Of a DNA stretch of 64,000 nt, positions 1 to 8,493 are shown piece by piece. The stretch is taken from assembly GCF_014648875.1 (NCBI RefSeq), contig NZ_BMRY01000003.1, forward strand, positions 310,001-374,000, written 5' to 3'. Position numbers and translations under genes: made by a program. The notes under the pieces are model-generated. The model was not told the origin of the DNA and did no database searches. It saw only the letters and a list, made by a program, of their open reading frames with translations. This DNA comes from Streptomyces parvus (GTDB lineage Bacteria > Actinomycetota > Actinomycetes > Streptomycetales > Streptomycetaceae). Position 1 is the stretch's first letter. Every line of letters begins with the position of its first letter.

Positions 1-1
1 C

Positions 2-598
2 ATCGCCGCCCAGGCCCCGCAGGCGGTGTCCAGGGACCTCCGCTTCAAGAGCGTCCCCCTGTACTTCTCGCGGCCGATCGAGCACGCCGACTACGTGGTC
101 GCGAAGTTCGCCGCCACCGCCTCCGCGCTCTTCATCCTCACCGGTGCGCCGCTGCTCATCCTCTATGTGGGCTCTCTGCTCGCGAAGTTCGACTTCGCCG
201 ATCAGACCAAGTGGTTCGGCCAGGGGCTGGTTTCGGTGGCGCTGCTGTCCGTGCTGTTCGCCGGGCTCGGCCTGGTGATGGCCGCCCTGACCCCGCGGCG
301 CGGCTTCGGCGTCGCCGCGGTGATCGCCCTCCTGACCATCACCTACGGCGCCGTCTCCACGGTCCAGGCCATCGCCTGGGAGACCGGGTCGGAAGGGGCC
401 GTGCAGTGGCTCGGTCTCTTCTCGCCGATCACCCTGATCGACGGCGTCCAGACCGCGTTCCTCGGCGCGACCTCCGCCTTCCCCGGAGGGGAAGGCCCCG
501 GCGCCGGAGTCGGCGTGGTCTACCTGCTCGTTGTTCTCGCGCTCGTCGCCGGCTCGTACGCCGTCCTGCTGCGCCGCTACCGGAGGGTCGGGCTGTGA
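2..598 (+). CDS. ABC-2 type transporter permease, 5' partial
   Basis: Membrane permease of an ABC exporter. The window starts inside the gene, so only the C-terminal 198 codons are seen. At least four hydrophobic helices are visible (around ALFILTGAPLLILYVGSLL, VALLSVLFAGLGLVMAAL, GVAAVIALLTITYG and VVYLLVVLALVAGSYAVLL), and the protein ends in a basic cytoplasmic tail (RRYRRVGL). The stop overlaps the GTG start of the ATPase gene by 4 bp (GTGA), which indicates translational coupling. Together with the ATPase and a second permease it forms a three-gene exporter. The substrate cannot be read from the sequence. Confidence 0.85.
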   Translation: MAAQAPQAVSRDLRFKSVPLYFSRPIEHADYVVAKFAATASALFILTGAPLLILYVGSLLAKFDFADQTKWFGQGLVSVALLSVLFAGLGLVMAALTPRRGFGVAAVIALLTITYGAVSTVQAIAWETGSEGAVQWLGLFSPITLIDGVQTAFLGATSAFPGGEGPGAGVGVVYLLVVLALVAGSYAVLLRRYRRVGL

Positions 599-1506
599 CC
601 ACCATCGAGATCGACCACACCTCGCGCTGGTTCGGCAACGTGGTCGCCGTCAACGACGTCTCCATGACCGTGGGCCCCGGCGTCACCGGGCTCCTCGGCC
701 CGAACGGCGCCGGAAAGTCCACCCTCATCAACATGATGGGCGGCTTCCTCGCCCCCTCGACGGGGAAGGTCACGCTCGACGGGCGGACGATCTGGCGCAA
801 CGAGGCCGTCTACAAGGAGATCGGCATCGTCCCGGAGCGGGAAGGGATGTACGACTTCCTCACCGGAAAGGAGTTCGTCGTCGCCAACGCCGAACTCCAG
901 GGTTTGGGTGGTGCCGAGGCGCAGAGGGCGCTCGCCACGGTCCAGATGGAGTACGCGCAGGACCGCAAGATCGCCACGTACAGCAAGGGCATGCGCCAGC
1001 GCGTGAAGATGGCCTCCGCGCTGGTCCACGAGCCCTCGGTGCTGCTCCTGGACGAGCCGTTCAACGGAATGGACCCGCGCCAGCGAATGCAGCTGATGGA
1101 GCTGCTGCGGCGGATGGGCGCCGAGGGCCGAACAGTCCTGTTCTCCTCGCACATCCTCGAAGAGGTCGAGCAACTGGCCTCGCACATCGAGGTGATCGTG
1201 GCGGGCCGGCACGCCGCCTCCGGCGATTTCCGCAAGATCCGCCGGCTGATGAAGGACCGGCCGCACCGCTATCTGGTGCGCTCCAGCGACGACCGGGCCC
1301 TCGCTGCCGCGCTCATCGCCGACCCCTCCACGGCGGGCATCGAGGTCGACCTGACCGAGAAGGCGCTGCGCATCCAGGCCGTCGACTTCGGGAGGTTCAC
1401 CGAACTGCTGCCGCGGGTCGCCCGGGAGCAGGGCATCCGGCTGCTCACCGTCTCGCCGTCCGACGAGTCCCTCGAATCGGTCTTTTCCTATCTCGTAGCG
1501 GCCTGA
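595..1506 (+). CDS. ABC transporter ATP-binding protein
   Basis: Cytoplasmic ATPase of the exporter, 303 aa. Walker A is GPNGAGKS near residue 38, the signature region is reduced to YSKGMRQRVKMA, Walker B is VLLLDEPFNGMD, and the switch histidine lies in LFSSHILEE. The C-terminal 80 residues form the extra domain usual in ABC-2 ATPases (CcmA/NatA-like). I chose the GTG at 595 because it overlaps the upstream stop by 4 bp and the homology starts at once (TTIEIDHTSRWFG). The longer upstream reading of this frame overlaps the permease and is a shadow. Confidence 0.93.
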   Translation: MTTIEIDHTSRWFGNVVAVNDVSMTVGPGVTGLLGPNGAGKSTLINMMGGFLAPSTGKVTLDGRTIWRNEAVYKEIGIVPEREGMYDFLTGKEFVVANAELQGLGGAEAQRALATVQMEYAQDRKIATYSKGMRQRVKMASALVHEPSVLLLDEPFNGMDPRQRMQLMELLRRMGAEGRTVLFSSHILEEVEQLASHIEVIVAGRHAASGDFRKIRRLMKDRPHRYLVRSSDDRALAAALIADPSTAGIEVDLTEKALRIQAVDFGRFTELLPRVAREQGIRLLTVSPSDESLESVFSYLVAA

Positions 1507-1536
1507 GTAGTGGCCTGAAAGGAGCTGTGCACCGTC

Positions 1537-2256
1537 ATGTACGACCCCACAGTCGCCCGGCTCACCTACCGGGCCCTGCTCGGCCGGCGCCGGGCCGCCA
1601 TCCTGTTCGTCCTGCCCGCCCTGCTGCTGCTCATCGCCGCGGCCGTGCGGATGTTCGCGGGGGCTGACGACCAGGTCGCCTCGAACGTCCTCGGTGGTTT
1701 CGCCATCGCCACGATGGTGCCGCTGATCGGCGTGATCGCGGGCACCGGGGCGATCGGCCCGGAGATCGACGACGGCTCGATCGTCTATCTGCTCGCGAAG
1801 CCGGTGAAACGTCCCACGATCATCTTCACCAAGCTGATCGTGGCCATCGCGGTGACCATGGTCTTCTCGGCGCTGCCGACGCTGCTCGCGGGCCTGATCC
1901 TCAACGGCAACGGCCAGCAGATCGCCGTCGCCTACACGATCGCTGCGCTGGTCGCCTCGATCGCCTACAGCGCCCTGTTCCTGCTCCTCGGCACGGTCAG
2001 TCGGCACGCGGTCGTCCTCGGCCTGGTCTACGCGCTGGTCTGGGAGGCCCTGTTCGGCAGCCTGGTGGCCGGTGCGCGGACGCTCAGCGTCCAGCAGTGG
2101 TCCCTGGCGGTCGCCCAGAAGGTCGCGGGCGACGGCGCGGTGACCTCGGAGGTCGGCCTGCCGCTCGCCACGGTCCTGCTGGTCGTGGTCACGGCCGCTG
2201 CCACCTGGTACGCGGGCCAGAAGCTGCGGGCGCTGAAGCTGGCGGGCGAGGAGTGA
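1537..2256 (+). CDS. ABC-2 type transporter permease
   Basis: Second membrane subunit of the same exporter, 239 aa with six predicted hydrophobic segments (the first near residues 19-38, RRAAILFVLPALLLLIAA). The motif GPEIDDGSIVYLLAKPV, followed by a helix that begins at IIFTKLIVAIAVTM, is typical of ABC-2 permeases. It lies 30 bp behind the ATPase, with an AAGGAG ribosome-binding site ahead of ATG. A strong hairpin follows the gene, so it probably ends the operon. The substrate is unknown. Confidence 0.88.
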   Translation: MYDPTVARLTYRALLGRRRAAILFVLPALLLLIAAAVRMFAGADDQVASNVLGGFAIATMVPLIGVIAGTGAIGPEIDDGSIVYLLAKPVKRPTIIFTKLIVAIAVTMVFSALPTLLAGLILNGNGQQIAVAYTIAALVASIAYSALFLLLGTVSRHAVVLGLVYALVWEALFGSLVAGARTLSVQQWSLAVAQKVAGDGAVTSEVGLPLATVLLVVVTAAATWYAGQKLRALKLAGEE

Positions 2257-2286
2257 GGCCTGCGGCCTGAGCTCCCTGCTGCGTCC

Positions 2287-2328
2287 CGACGATCCCCGCC
2301 CTTGCCCCGGCAAGGGCGGGGATCGTCG
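2287..2328 (+). terminator. Hairpin terminator after the ABC operon
   Basis: Perfect 18-bp inverted repeat (arms 2287-2304 and 2311-2328) around a 6-nt CCCCGG loop, 30 bp after the last ABC gene. There is no clear T tract, as is common for terminators in this GC range. Confidence 0.8.
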
Positions 2329-2564
2329 TATGACCGGACAGACGTGCGCGTGACGTTGTGTTTATCGGGTCGTTGAGCGGGGTGCGTGGAGGCAACTGGA
2401 ATCCGTGGCGTCGTAGCGATCGTGAAATCGGGGAATGCCGGCACCGGGTGAGGCTCGGCCCACCGGACCGGTCATCGAGTGAGTGGCAACCGTGAGCGTC
2501 CTCCACCCCTGAAGCCCGGGGTATGGGGCCGTCCTCGTCATTCCCTCGTACGAAAGGCATACCC

Positions 2565-3269
2565 ATGCCCACGGAAGTCGCCCTGCTCGAATCGCGCGCG
2601 CTGCGCGGGGAGCAGATGGGGCGCGTCGATGTCCTCGACAAGGTGAAGAGCCTTGTCATGCTCCCGGACGGAATTCACGTTCGCACAGAGGACGTGGCTC
2701 GTTACTTCGAAGTATCCACAGAGACCGTGAAGAAGGTGACGCAGCGGCACCGGGCGGAGGTCGAGGAGAATGGCCTCGTCGTGCTGCGCGGCTCTGATCT
2801 GCGACTTTTCCAGAGGGACATGTTGTCTCTATGGGAGAGGGAGGGGCAGGAAAGTTATCCACAGGCTGCCACGCAGCTGACCCTCTACACCCGCCGGACC
2901 GTCCTCAACATCGCCCTGCTTCTTCGCGACAGCGACATCGCCCGCTGCGTGCGTACGTACCTCCTCGACGCCGAGGAGTCGCTCCGCACGCAGTACGCCT
3001 CCCTCGACCACCGCGTCACGCGCATCGAGAGCTGCCTCACCGGGGTCGGCAGTGCGCTGCAGGAGCTCGGGCCGGTGTTGGTGCGGATGTCGGAGCGGCT
3101 CGACAGCCTGGACCGGAAGGTGGAGATGACGCATCAGGTGGTCGGGGCGATGAGCCTGCGGCTGACGGATGTACAGCAGGACGTCGGCCGGCTCGACGGG
3201 CGGATGGACGCCTTCGCCGGGCAGCTGAAGGATCTGCGCCGCCGTAACGGGCAACGCGGGCAGCGCTGA
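2565..3269 (+). CDS. DNA-binding protein with HTH and C-terminal coiled coil
   Basis: 234-aa protein of unknown role. The N-terminal half holds a helix-turn-helix-like segment (VRTEDVARYFEVSTETVKKVTQRHRAE, residues about 44-70), followed by VLRGSDLRLFQRD, a pattern recalling phage antirepressor (BRO/ORF6N-like) proteins. The middle (TLYTRRTVLNIALLLRDSDIARCVRTYLLDAEE) also fits that group. The last 90 residues have heptad-like leucine spacing (VGSALQELGPVLVRMSERLDSLDRKVE) and probably form a coiled coil. The ATG at 2565 follows GAAAGG with 7-nt spacing; a longer reading from 2523 has no such site. It is monocistronic between two terminators. Function inferred only from these motifs. Confidence 0.75.
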   Translation: MPTEVALLESRALRGEQMGRVDVLDKVKSLVMLPDGIHVRTEDVARYFEVSTETVKKVTQRHRAEVEENGLVVLRGSDLRLFQRDMLSLWEREGQESYPQAATQLTLYTRRTVLNIALLLRDSDIARCVRTYLLDAEESLRTQYASLDHRVTRIESCLTGVGSALQELGPVLVRMSERLDSLDRKVEMTHQVVGAMSLRLTDVQQDVGRLDGRMDAFAGQLKDLRRRNGQRGQR

Positions 3270-3274
3270 GTGAA

Positions 3275-3309
3275 GCGGCCCGGCACCGTGGGAAACGGTG
3301 CCGGGCCGC
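3275..3309. terminator. Bidirectional terminator between convergent genes
   Basis: Perfect 15-bp inverted repeat (3275-3289 and 3295-3309) around a 5-nt loop. It sits between the end of the plus-strand HTH gene and the end of the minus-strand HAD gene, so it can serve both. Confidence 0.8.
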
Positions 3310-3344
3310 TGTCGCGCTGTCCGGGGTGCGGGTCGCGTGCCGTC

Positions 3345-4169
3345 CTACCCCGCGGGCTGTACGGGCGCCGAGCGGAGCAGCTCCTCCAGCACGACCGCGA
3401 TGCCGTCGTCCTCGTTGGACGCCGTGATCTCGTGGGCGACGGCCTTCAGGTCGTCGTGGGCGTTGGCCATGGCCACGCCGTGCTGGGCCCAGCCGAACAT
3501 CGGGATGTCGTTCGGCATGTCGCCGAAGGCGATCGTGTCGGTCGCCTTCACGCCGAGCCGGCGGGCGGCCAGCGAGAGGCCGGTCGCCTTGCTCAGGCCC
3601 AGCGGCAGGATCTCGACCACACCTGCCCCGGCCATGACCACGTCGACCAGGCTGCCGACCGCCGCCCGCGCGGCGGAGGCCAGCGCGTCGTCGTCCAGCT
3701 CCGGGTGCTGTATGTAGACCTTGTTGAGCGGAGCCGTCCACATCTCCGTGGCGTCGTCCACGAAGAGATACGGAAGCGGCCCCTCCTGCACCCGGTAGCC
3801 GGGGCCGACCAGCACTTCGCCCTCAAGACCGTCGCGGCTGGCCGCCAGGTGCAGCGGGCCGACCTCCGCCTCGATCTTGGACAGGGCGAGACCGGCGAGC
3901 TGGCGGTCCAGGGTCAGCGAGGTCAGCAGCTTCTGCTCGCCCGCGTGGTAGACCTGCGCGCCCTGACCGCAGACGGCGAGCCCCTCGTAACCGAGGTCGT
4001 CCAGGATGTGCCGGGTCCAGGGGACCGCGCGTCCGGTGACGATGATGTGCGCGGCGCCGGCCGCCGTGGCGGCGGCCAGCGCCTCGCGGGTGCGCTCGGA
4101 GACCGTGTCGTCGCCGCGCAGCAGCGTGCCGTCGAGGTCGGTCGCGACGAGCTTGTACGGGAAGGTCAC
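3345..4169 (-). CDS. HAD family hydrolase (Cof-type)
   Basis: 274-aa haloacid-dehalogenase-fold phosphatase of the Cof/YbiV type (class IIB cap). Motif I is [13 protein letters not shown] near residue 10 with the two catalytic Asp, motif II is HIIVTGR, and motif IV is [16 protein letters not shown] near the C-terminus. The family dephosphorylates sugar phosphates and similar small metabolites; the substrate here is unknown. The GTG start at 4169 overlaps the serS stop by 4 bp, so the two are co-transcribed and translationally coupled. A longer upstream reading in this frame runs inside serS and was rejected. Confidence 0.9.
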   Translation of the reverse strand: MTFPYKLVATDLDGTLLRGDDTVSERTREALAAATAAGAAHIIVTGRAVPWTRHILDDLGYEGLAVCGQGAQVYHAGEQKLLTSLTLDRQLAGLALSKIEAEVGPLHLAASRDGLEGEVLVGPGYRVQEGPLPYLFVDDATEMWTAPLNKVYIQHPELDDDALASAARAAVGSLVDVVMAGAGVVEILPLGLSKATGLSLAARRLGVKATDTIAFGDMPNDIPMFGWAQHGVAMANAHDDLKAVAHEITASNEDDGIAVVLEELLRSAPVQPAG

Positions 4170-5443
4170 TTGGCGACCGGTTCCAGGACCTCGCGCCCGC
4201 CCAGGTACGGACGGAGCACCTCGGGAACGCGGACCGAACCGTCGGGGAGCTGGTGGTTCTCCAGGAGCGCCACGATCGTGCGCGGTACGGCGCAGAGCGT
4301 GCCGTTCAGCGTGGCCAGCGGCTGGACCTTCTTGCCGTCGCGCATCCGGACGGACAGGCGGCGGGCCTGGAAGCCGTCGCAGTTCGACGCGGAGGTCAGC
4401 TCGCGGTACTTGCCCTGGGTCGGGATCCACGCCTCGCAGTCGAACTTCCGCGAGGCCGACGCGCCGAGGTCACCGGTGGCGACGTCGATGACCTGGAAAG
4501 GCAGTTCGAGACCGGTGAGCCACTGCTTCTCCCACTCCAGGAGCCTGCGGTGCTCGGCCTCGGCGTCCGCCGGGTCGACGTACGAGAACATCTCGACCTT
4601 GTCGAACTGGTGGACGCGGAAGATGCCGCGGGTGTCCTTGCCGTACGTGCCGGCCTCGCGGCGGAAGCACGGGGAGAACCCGGCGTACCGCAGGGGCAGC
4701 TTGTCGGCGTCGATGATCTCGTCCATGTGGTACGCGGCGAGCGGGACCTCGGAGGTGCCGACCAGGTAGTAGTCGTCCTTCTCCAGGTGGTACACGTTCT
4801 CCGCGGCCTGGCCGAGGAAGCCGGTTCCCTCCATGGCGCGGGGGCGGACCAGCGCCGGGGTCAGCATCGGGGTGAAGCCGGCCTCGGTGGCCTGCGCGAT
4901 CGCCGCGTTGACGAGGGCGAGCTCCAGGAGCGCGCCGACGCCCGTGAGGTAGTAGAACCGCGAGCCGGAGACCTTCGCCCCGCGCTCCATGTCGATGGCG
5001 CCGAGCGACTCGCCGAGCTCCAGGTGGTCCTTGGGCTCGAAGCCCTCGGCGCCGAAGTCGCGGATGGTGCCGTGCGTCTCCAGGACGACGAAGTCCTCCT
5101 CGCCGCCGACCGGCACGTCCTCGTGGACGATGTTGCCGAGCTGGAGCAGCAGCCGCTTGGCGTCGGCGGCGGCCTCGTCCTGGGCGGCGTCGGCCGCCTT
5201 GACGTCGGCCTTGAGCTCCTCGGCCTTCTTCAGGAGCTCGGTGCGCTCCTCGGGAGTGGCCTTGGGGATCAGTTTGCCGAGCGACCTCTGTTCGTTGCGG
5301 AGTTCGTCGAAGCGGACGCCGGACGACCTGCGCAGCTCGTCGGCGGAGAGCAGGGCGTCGACGAGGTCGACGTCCTCTCCACGGGCGCGCTGGGAGGCGC
5401 GAACACGGTCGGGGTCCTCACGGAGCAGGCGAAGGTCAATCAC
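4166..5443 (-). CDS. serS: Seryl-tRNA synthetase
   Basis: Class II aminoacyl-tRNA synthetase charging tRNA-Ser, 425 aa, the normal bacterial length. The N-terminal 110 residues form the long antiparallel coiled-coil arm that reads the tRNA-Ser variable arm (rich in Glu, Lys and Ala). Motif 2 contains [21 protein letters not shown] and motif 3 contains [21 protein letters not shown]. The TSEVPL serine/ATP-site segment is present. It is followed by the coupled HAD gene. The 640-bp upstream spacer holds a DnaA-box cluster; I see no T-box features there. Confidence 0.98.
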   Translation of the reverse strand: MIDLRLLREDPDRVRASQRARGEDVDLVDALLSADELRRSSGVRFDELRNEQRSLGKLIPKATPEERTELLKKAEELKADVKAADAAQDEAAADAKRLLLQLGNIVHEDVPVGGEEDFVVLETHGTIRDFGAEGFEPKDHLELGESLGAIDMERGAKVSGSRFYYLTGVGALLELALVNAAIAQATEAGFTPMLTPALVRPRAMEGTGFLGQAAENVYHLEKDDYYLVGTSEVPLAAYHMDEIIDADKLPLRYAGFSPCFRREAGTYGKDTRGIFRVHQFDKVEMFSYVDPADAEAEHRRLLEWEKQWLTGLELPFQVIDVATGDLGASASRKFDCEAWIPTQGKYRELTSASNCDGFQARRLSVRMRDGKKVQPLATLNGTLCAVPRTIVALLENHQLPDGSVRVPEVLRPYLGGREVLEPVAK

Positions 5444-6085
5444 CCCTCCAGGCTACCGGTGCGCGGTTCTGGCACTCGAACCGATATTGCCGAGCGTGTC
5501 TCTATGACCGAATTGCCGGAATTGATATTTCTGTGGGGGAATCGCGGACGGTTGTGGCGCCGCAGCGGGAGAGGGGCGTCAATAACGGTGGTTAACTCCC
5601 CTGAACAGGGCAGAAGGTGCGGCTTACCTTGACGTACCGGCCTTGGACGGGGCGGGAGTTGGAGGCGCTCCGGTCGCTGTTGTCCACAGGAGGGTCGATG
5701 TCGGGACGGTTATCCACAGGCTGTGTGGAAGTTCTGTGGATGCCGGAGGGCATTGTTCCGGAAGTCGGACGAAGCCCCATGGAATCTCCGCTCAAACCTG
5801 CCCCGCGTGCTCATTCGGATGGGATTCCGTCGCCCCAAAGAGTCGATCAAGGGAATTGAGGTGACACCCGGCGACTCGTGCCGCCTTGCGCGTCTGTGGA
5901 CTGCTCTGGGCTGACTGGATTGATTTGTCGACGATGTCGCATTGTGGTGTCGACTTGTCCCCAGGTCGAGAGCCCCTCCTGTGGATAACTCTCCGGAGTG
6001 CGTGACTATCTGTAGATCGCACCGCTGCGGAGCGCGTGAGGAGGCTCCCGGCAGCCTTTCCGCCGGGCTTCTCCCCGCCCTTCCG
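5444..6085. other. Non-coding spacer with DnaA-box cluster
   Basis: 642 bp between serS and pheA with no credible gene. It holds perfect 9-mers TTGTCCACA (5680-5688), TTATCCACA (5710-5718) and the reverse complement TGTGGATAA (5980-5988), a one-mismatch TTGTCCCCA (5955-5963), and weaker TGTGGA-type copies at 5735-5743 and 5895-5903. TTGTCCACA is the preferred DnaA box in Streptomyces. There is no AT-rich unwinding tract, so this looks like a DnaA-binding or titration locus or a DnaA-regulated promoter rather than an origin. It must also contain the serS promoter, whose start I cannot place. Confidence 0.7.
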
Positions 6086-7021
6086 TCAGATCCGGCCGTC
6101 CTGGCTGCGCGCCAGCCAGTCGGAGGCTTCCGTGAACGCCACGTCCGACGTGCCCGCCCGCAGCGGCCGCACCTCGTCCGGCGAGACACCCGCCCGCGGG
6201 TACGAGCCGAGGAACCGCACCTTCGGGCTGATCCGCTTCAGTCCCATCAGGGCCTCCCCGACCCGCCGGTCCGCGATGTGCCCCTCCGCGTCCACGGCGA
6301 AGCAGTAGTTGCCGATGCCCTCCCCGGTCGGGCGGGACTGGATCAGCATCAGGTTGACCCCACGCACCGCGAACTCCTGGAGCAGCTCCAGCAGGGCGCC
6401 GGGATGATCGTCGGCCAGCCAGATCACCACGGAGGTCTTGTCCGCGCCGGTCGGGGCGGAGGGCCGGGCGGGCCGGCCCACCAGGACGAAGCGGGTCTGG
6501 GCGTTCTCCGCGTCGTGGATCTCCGTCACCAGCGGCTCCAGGCCGTAGGTCGCGGCGGCGAACTCCCCGGCGAACGCGGCGTCGTACCGCCCCTCCTGGA
6601 CCAGCCGGGCCCCGTCCGCGTTGGACGCCGCCGACTCCCACAGGGCGCCCGGGAGGTGCTCCGCCATCCACTTGCGCACCTGCGGCTGGGCGGCCGGGTG
6701 CGCGGTGACCGTCTTGATGTCCGACAGCTTGGTGCCGGGCCGTACCAGCAGCGCGAAGGTGATGGAGAGCAGCACCTCGCGGTAGATCATCAGCGGTTCC
6801 CCGCCGGCCAGCTCGTCCAGGGTCGCGGTGATACCGCCCTCGACGGAGTTCTCGATCGGTACCAGCGCTGCCGCCGCCTCCCCGTTGCGTACGGCGTCCA
6901 GTGCGGCCGGTACGGACAGCATCGGGACGAGTTCCCGGGTGGCGGCTTCCGGGAGCGTACGGAGGGCGACCTCGGTGAAGGTGCCTTCGGGGCCGAGATA
7001 GGCGTAGCGCGTGGCTGACAT
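6086..7021 (-). CDS. pheA: Prephenate dehydratase
   Basis: 311-aa monofunctional prephenate dehydratase converting prephenate to phenylpyruvate in phenylalanine synthesis. The catalytic domain covers about residues 5-185 (YLGPEGTFTEVA at the start, VPIENSVEGGI, and the TRFVLVG region that ends it). A C-terminal ACT domain (residues about 200-280) carries the phenylalanine-binding GALLELLQEFAVRGVNL and ESRP-like IQSRPTGEG motifs, so feedback inhibition by phenylalanine is expected. It lies upstream of the DnaA-box spacer and is probably transcribed alone. Confidence 0.96.
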   Translation of the reverse strand: MSATRYAYLGPEGTFTEVALRTLPEAATRELVPMLSVPAALDAVRNGEAAAALVPIENSVEGGITATLDELAGGEPLMIYREVLLSITFALLVRPGTKLSDIKTVTAHPAAQPQVRKWMAEHLPGALWESAASNADGARLVQEGRYDAAFAGEFAAATYGLEPLVTEIHDAENAQTRFVLVGRPARPSAPTGADKTSVVIWLADDHPGALLELLQEFAVRGVNLMLIQSRPTGEGIGNYCFAVDAEGHIADRRVGEALMGLKRISPKVRFLGSYPRAGVSPDEVRPLRAGTSDVAFTEASDWLARSQDGRI

Positions 7022-7133
7022 ACGGTCACCCTAATGCGCTCGCCCAGGCCCGCCGGGCTGTCTCAGGATGCGGTCGAGCGCCGTCCCCGGACCCGAACGC
7101 GTGCCTGGGGGTGTCCGGCGGATCATGACCGGG

Positions 7134-8489
7134 TCACGCCTCCAGGAGCCGCTGTCCCACGTACTCGCCCTCCGCCGCCCCGCCCGGGACCGCGAACACC
7201 CCGCTCGCCTCGTGCCTCAGGAACGGCGACAGCGCGTCGCCCCGGTCGAGTTTGCGCTGCACCGGAACGAAGCCCCGGAACGGGTCCGCCTGCCAGCAGA
7301 TGAACAGCAGTCCGGCGTCCGGAGTGCCGTCCTCCGCGATGCCGTCGTGGTACGAGAACGGCCGGCGCAACATGGCGGCCCCGCCGTTCTCCTCGGGCGA
7401 GGAGATCCGGGCGTGGGCGTTGTCGGGGATCACGAGCCTGCCGTCCGGGCCCGCCTTGTCGAGGTCCATCTCGGTGGTCTCGGTCCCCCCGCTCAGGGGC
7501 GCCCCGTCCGCCTTGCGCCGCCCGATGACCCGCTCCTGGCGCTCCACCGGAAGCTTCTCCCAGTCGTCCAGGAGCATCCGGATCCGGCGGACGACGGCGT
7601 ATGAACCGCCCTCCATCCACTCCTGCGGCTTCCCCGGGGACGCGGGGACGAAGACCCGCCGGTCGAAGTCCTCGTCGGACGGTTTCGGGTTGCCGGTCCC
7701 GTCGATCTGGCCCATCAGGTTGCGGGCGGTCATCGGCCGGGCGGTCGCGCCGGGGCTCCGGTTGAAGCCGTTCATCTGCCACCGCACCCGTGCCGTGCCG
7801 GTGGCCTCCTTCTGGAGCGCCCGCAGCGCGTGGAAAGCGACCAGCGCGTCGTCCGCGCCGATCTGCACCCACAGGTCGCCGTTGGACCGCTTGGCGTCCA
7901 GGGCGTCGGCGGAGAACGCGGGCAGCGGGTCGAGGGCGGCGGGCAGGCGGTCGGCCAGACCCGTACGCCCGAAGAACGTCCGGCCGAAGCCGAACGTGAC
8001 GGTCAGGGACGACGGACCCGCGTCCAGCGCGATCCCGGTGTCGTGCCCGGGGCCGTCGGCCGCCCCGGCCGCCGGGCGGCCCGCCATCAGCTCCTTCGCC
8101 ACCGCGGACCAGCGCCGCAGCAGGGCCGCGGCCTCCTTGCGCCCCGCGCCCGCCACCAGGTCGAAGGCGGTGAGATGGCCCCGGGACTGAAGCGGAGTGG
8201 TGATCCCCGGTTGATGTTTCCCGTGAAACATCGCCTCGTTCGCGCCGACGGTCGTCAGCGCGGCCGGCTCCTCGGGCCGGGTGGCGGCATACCCGGCGGC
8301 CCCGCCCCCGGCGCCCAGTACCAGCCCGGTGGCGCCCGCGGCGCCCGCCGTCCCCAGCAACCGCCGCCGCGAGACGCCGACGGGGGCGGCACCGTCACCG
8401 GTGGCACGGTCAACGGCGGCACCGTCGCCGCTGCCCGGGCCGACGGCCGTGGCGGCCCGGTCCGGGGCCTGCTTCCTGGTCTTGCTCAC
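7134..8489 (-). CDS. dtpA: Tat-secreted DyP-type haem peroxidase (DtpA-like)
   Basis: 451-aa dye-decolorising peroxidase exported by the Tat system. The twin-arginine signal SRRRLLGTAG (residues about 40-49) is followed by a hydrophobic Ala/Gly stretch. The family GxxDG motif appears as GQIDGTGNP, and the axial-histidine region (DNAHARISSP) and distal arginine region (MLRRPFSYHDG) are both present. In Streptomyces lividans the homologous DtpA works with the neighbouring copper chaperones in extracellular copper delivery and development. The GTG start lies 4 bp after the CopC-CopD gene, making it the last gene of a minus-strand operon. Its own coding sequence contains a near-perfect parS at 8216-8229. 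Confidence 0.93.
   Translation of the reverse strand: MSKTRKQAPDRAATAVGPGSGDGAAVDRATGDGAAPVGVSRRRLLGTAGAAGATGLVLGAGGGAAGYAATRPEEPAALTTVGANEAMFHGKHQPGITTPLQSRGHLTAFDLVAGAGRKEAAALLRRWSAVAKELMAGRPAAGAADGPGHDTGIALDAGPSSLTVTFGFGRTFFGRTGLADRLPAALDPLPAFSADALDAKRSNGDLWVQIGADDALVAFHALRALQKEATGTARVRWQMNGFNRSPGATARPMTARNLMGQIDGTGNPKPSDEDFDRRVFVPASPGKPQEWMEGGSYAVVRRIRMLLDDWEKLPVERQERVIGRRKADGAPLSGGTETTEMDLDKAGPDGRLVIPDNAHARISSPEENGGAAMLRRPFSYHDGIAEDGTPDAGLLFICWQADPFRGFVPVQRKLDRGDALSPFLRHEASGVFAVPGGAAEGEYVGQRLLEA
8216..8229. promoter_or_regulatory. parS: parS-like site with one mismatch
   Basis: GTTTCCCGTGAAAC on the plus strand, one base away from the ParB target GTTTCACGTGAAAC, and flanked by T and A as in the extended palindrome. 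It lies inside dtpA, encoding FHGK, so part of the match may be chance. It could bind ParB weakly. Confidence 0.5.
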
Positions 8490-8493
8490 GTGC

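Noticed and set aside
5444..5760. T-box or other riboswitch leader for serS
   Set aside because: I could find no specifier hairpin or T-box core sequence; the conspicuous repeats are DnaA boxes.
5617..5859. Small gene between serS and pheA
   Set aside because: Open frames here span the DnaA-box cluster on both strands, lack Shine-Dalgarno sites and have no coherent codon bias.
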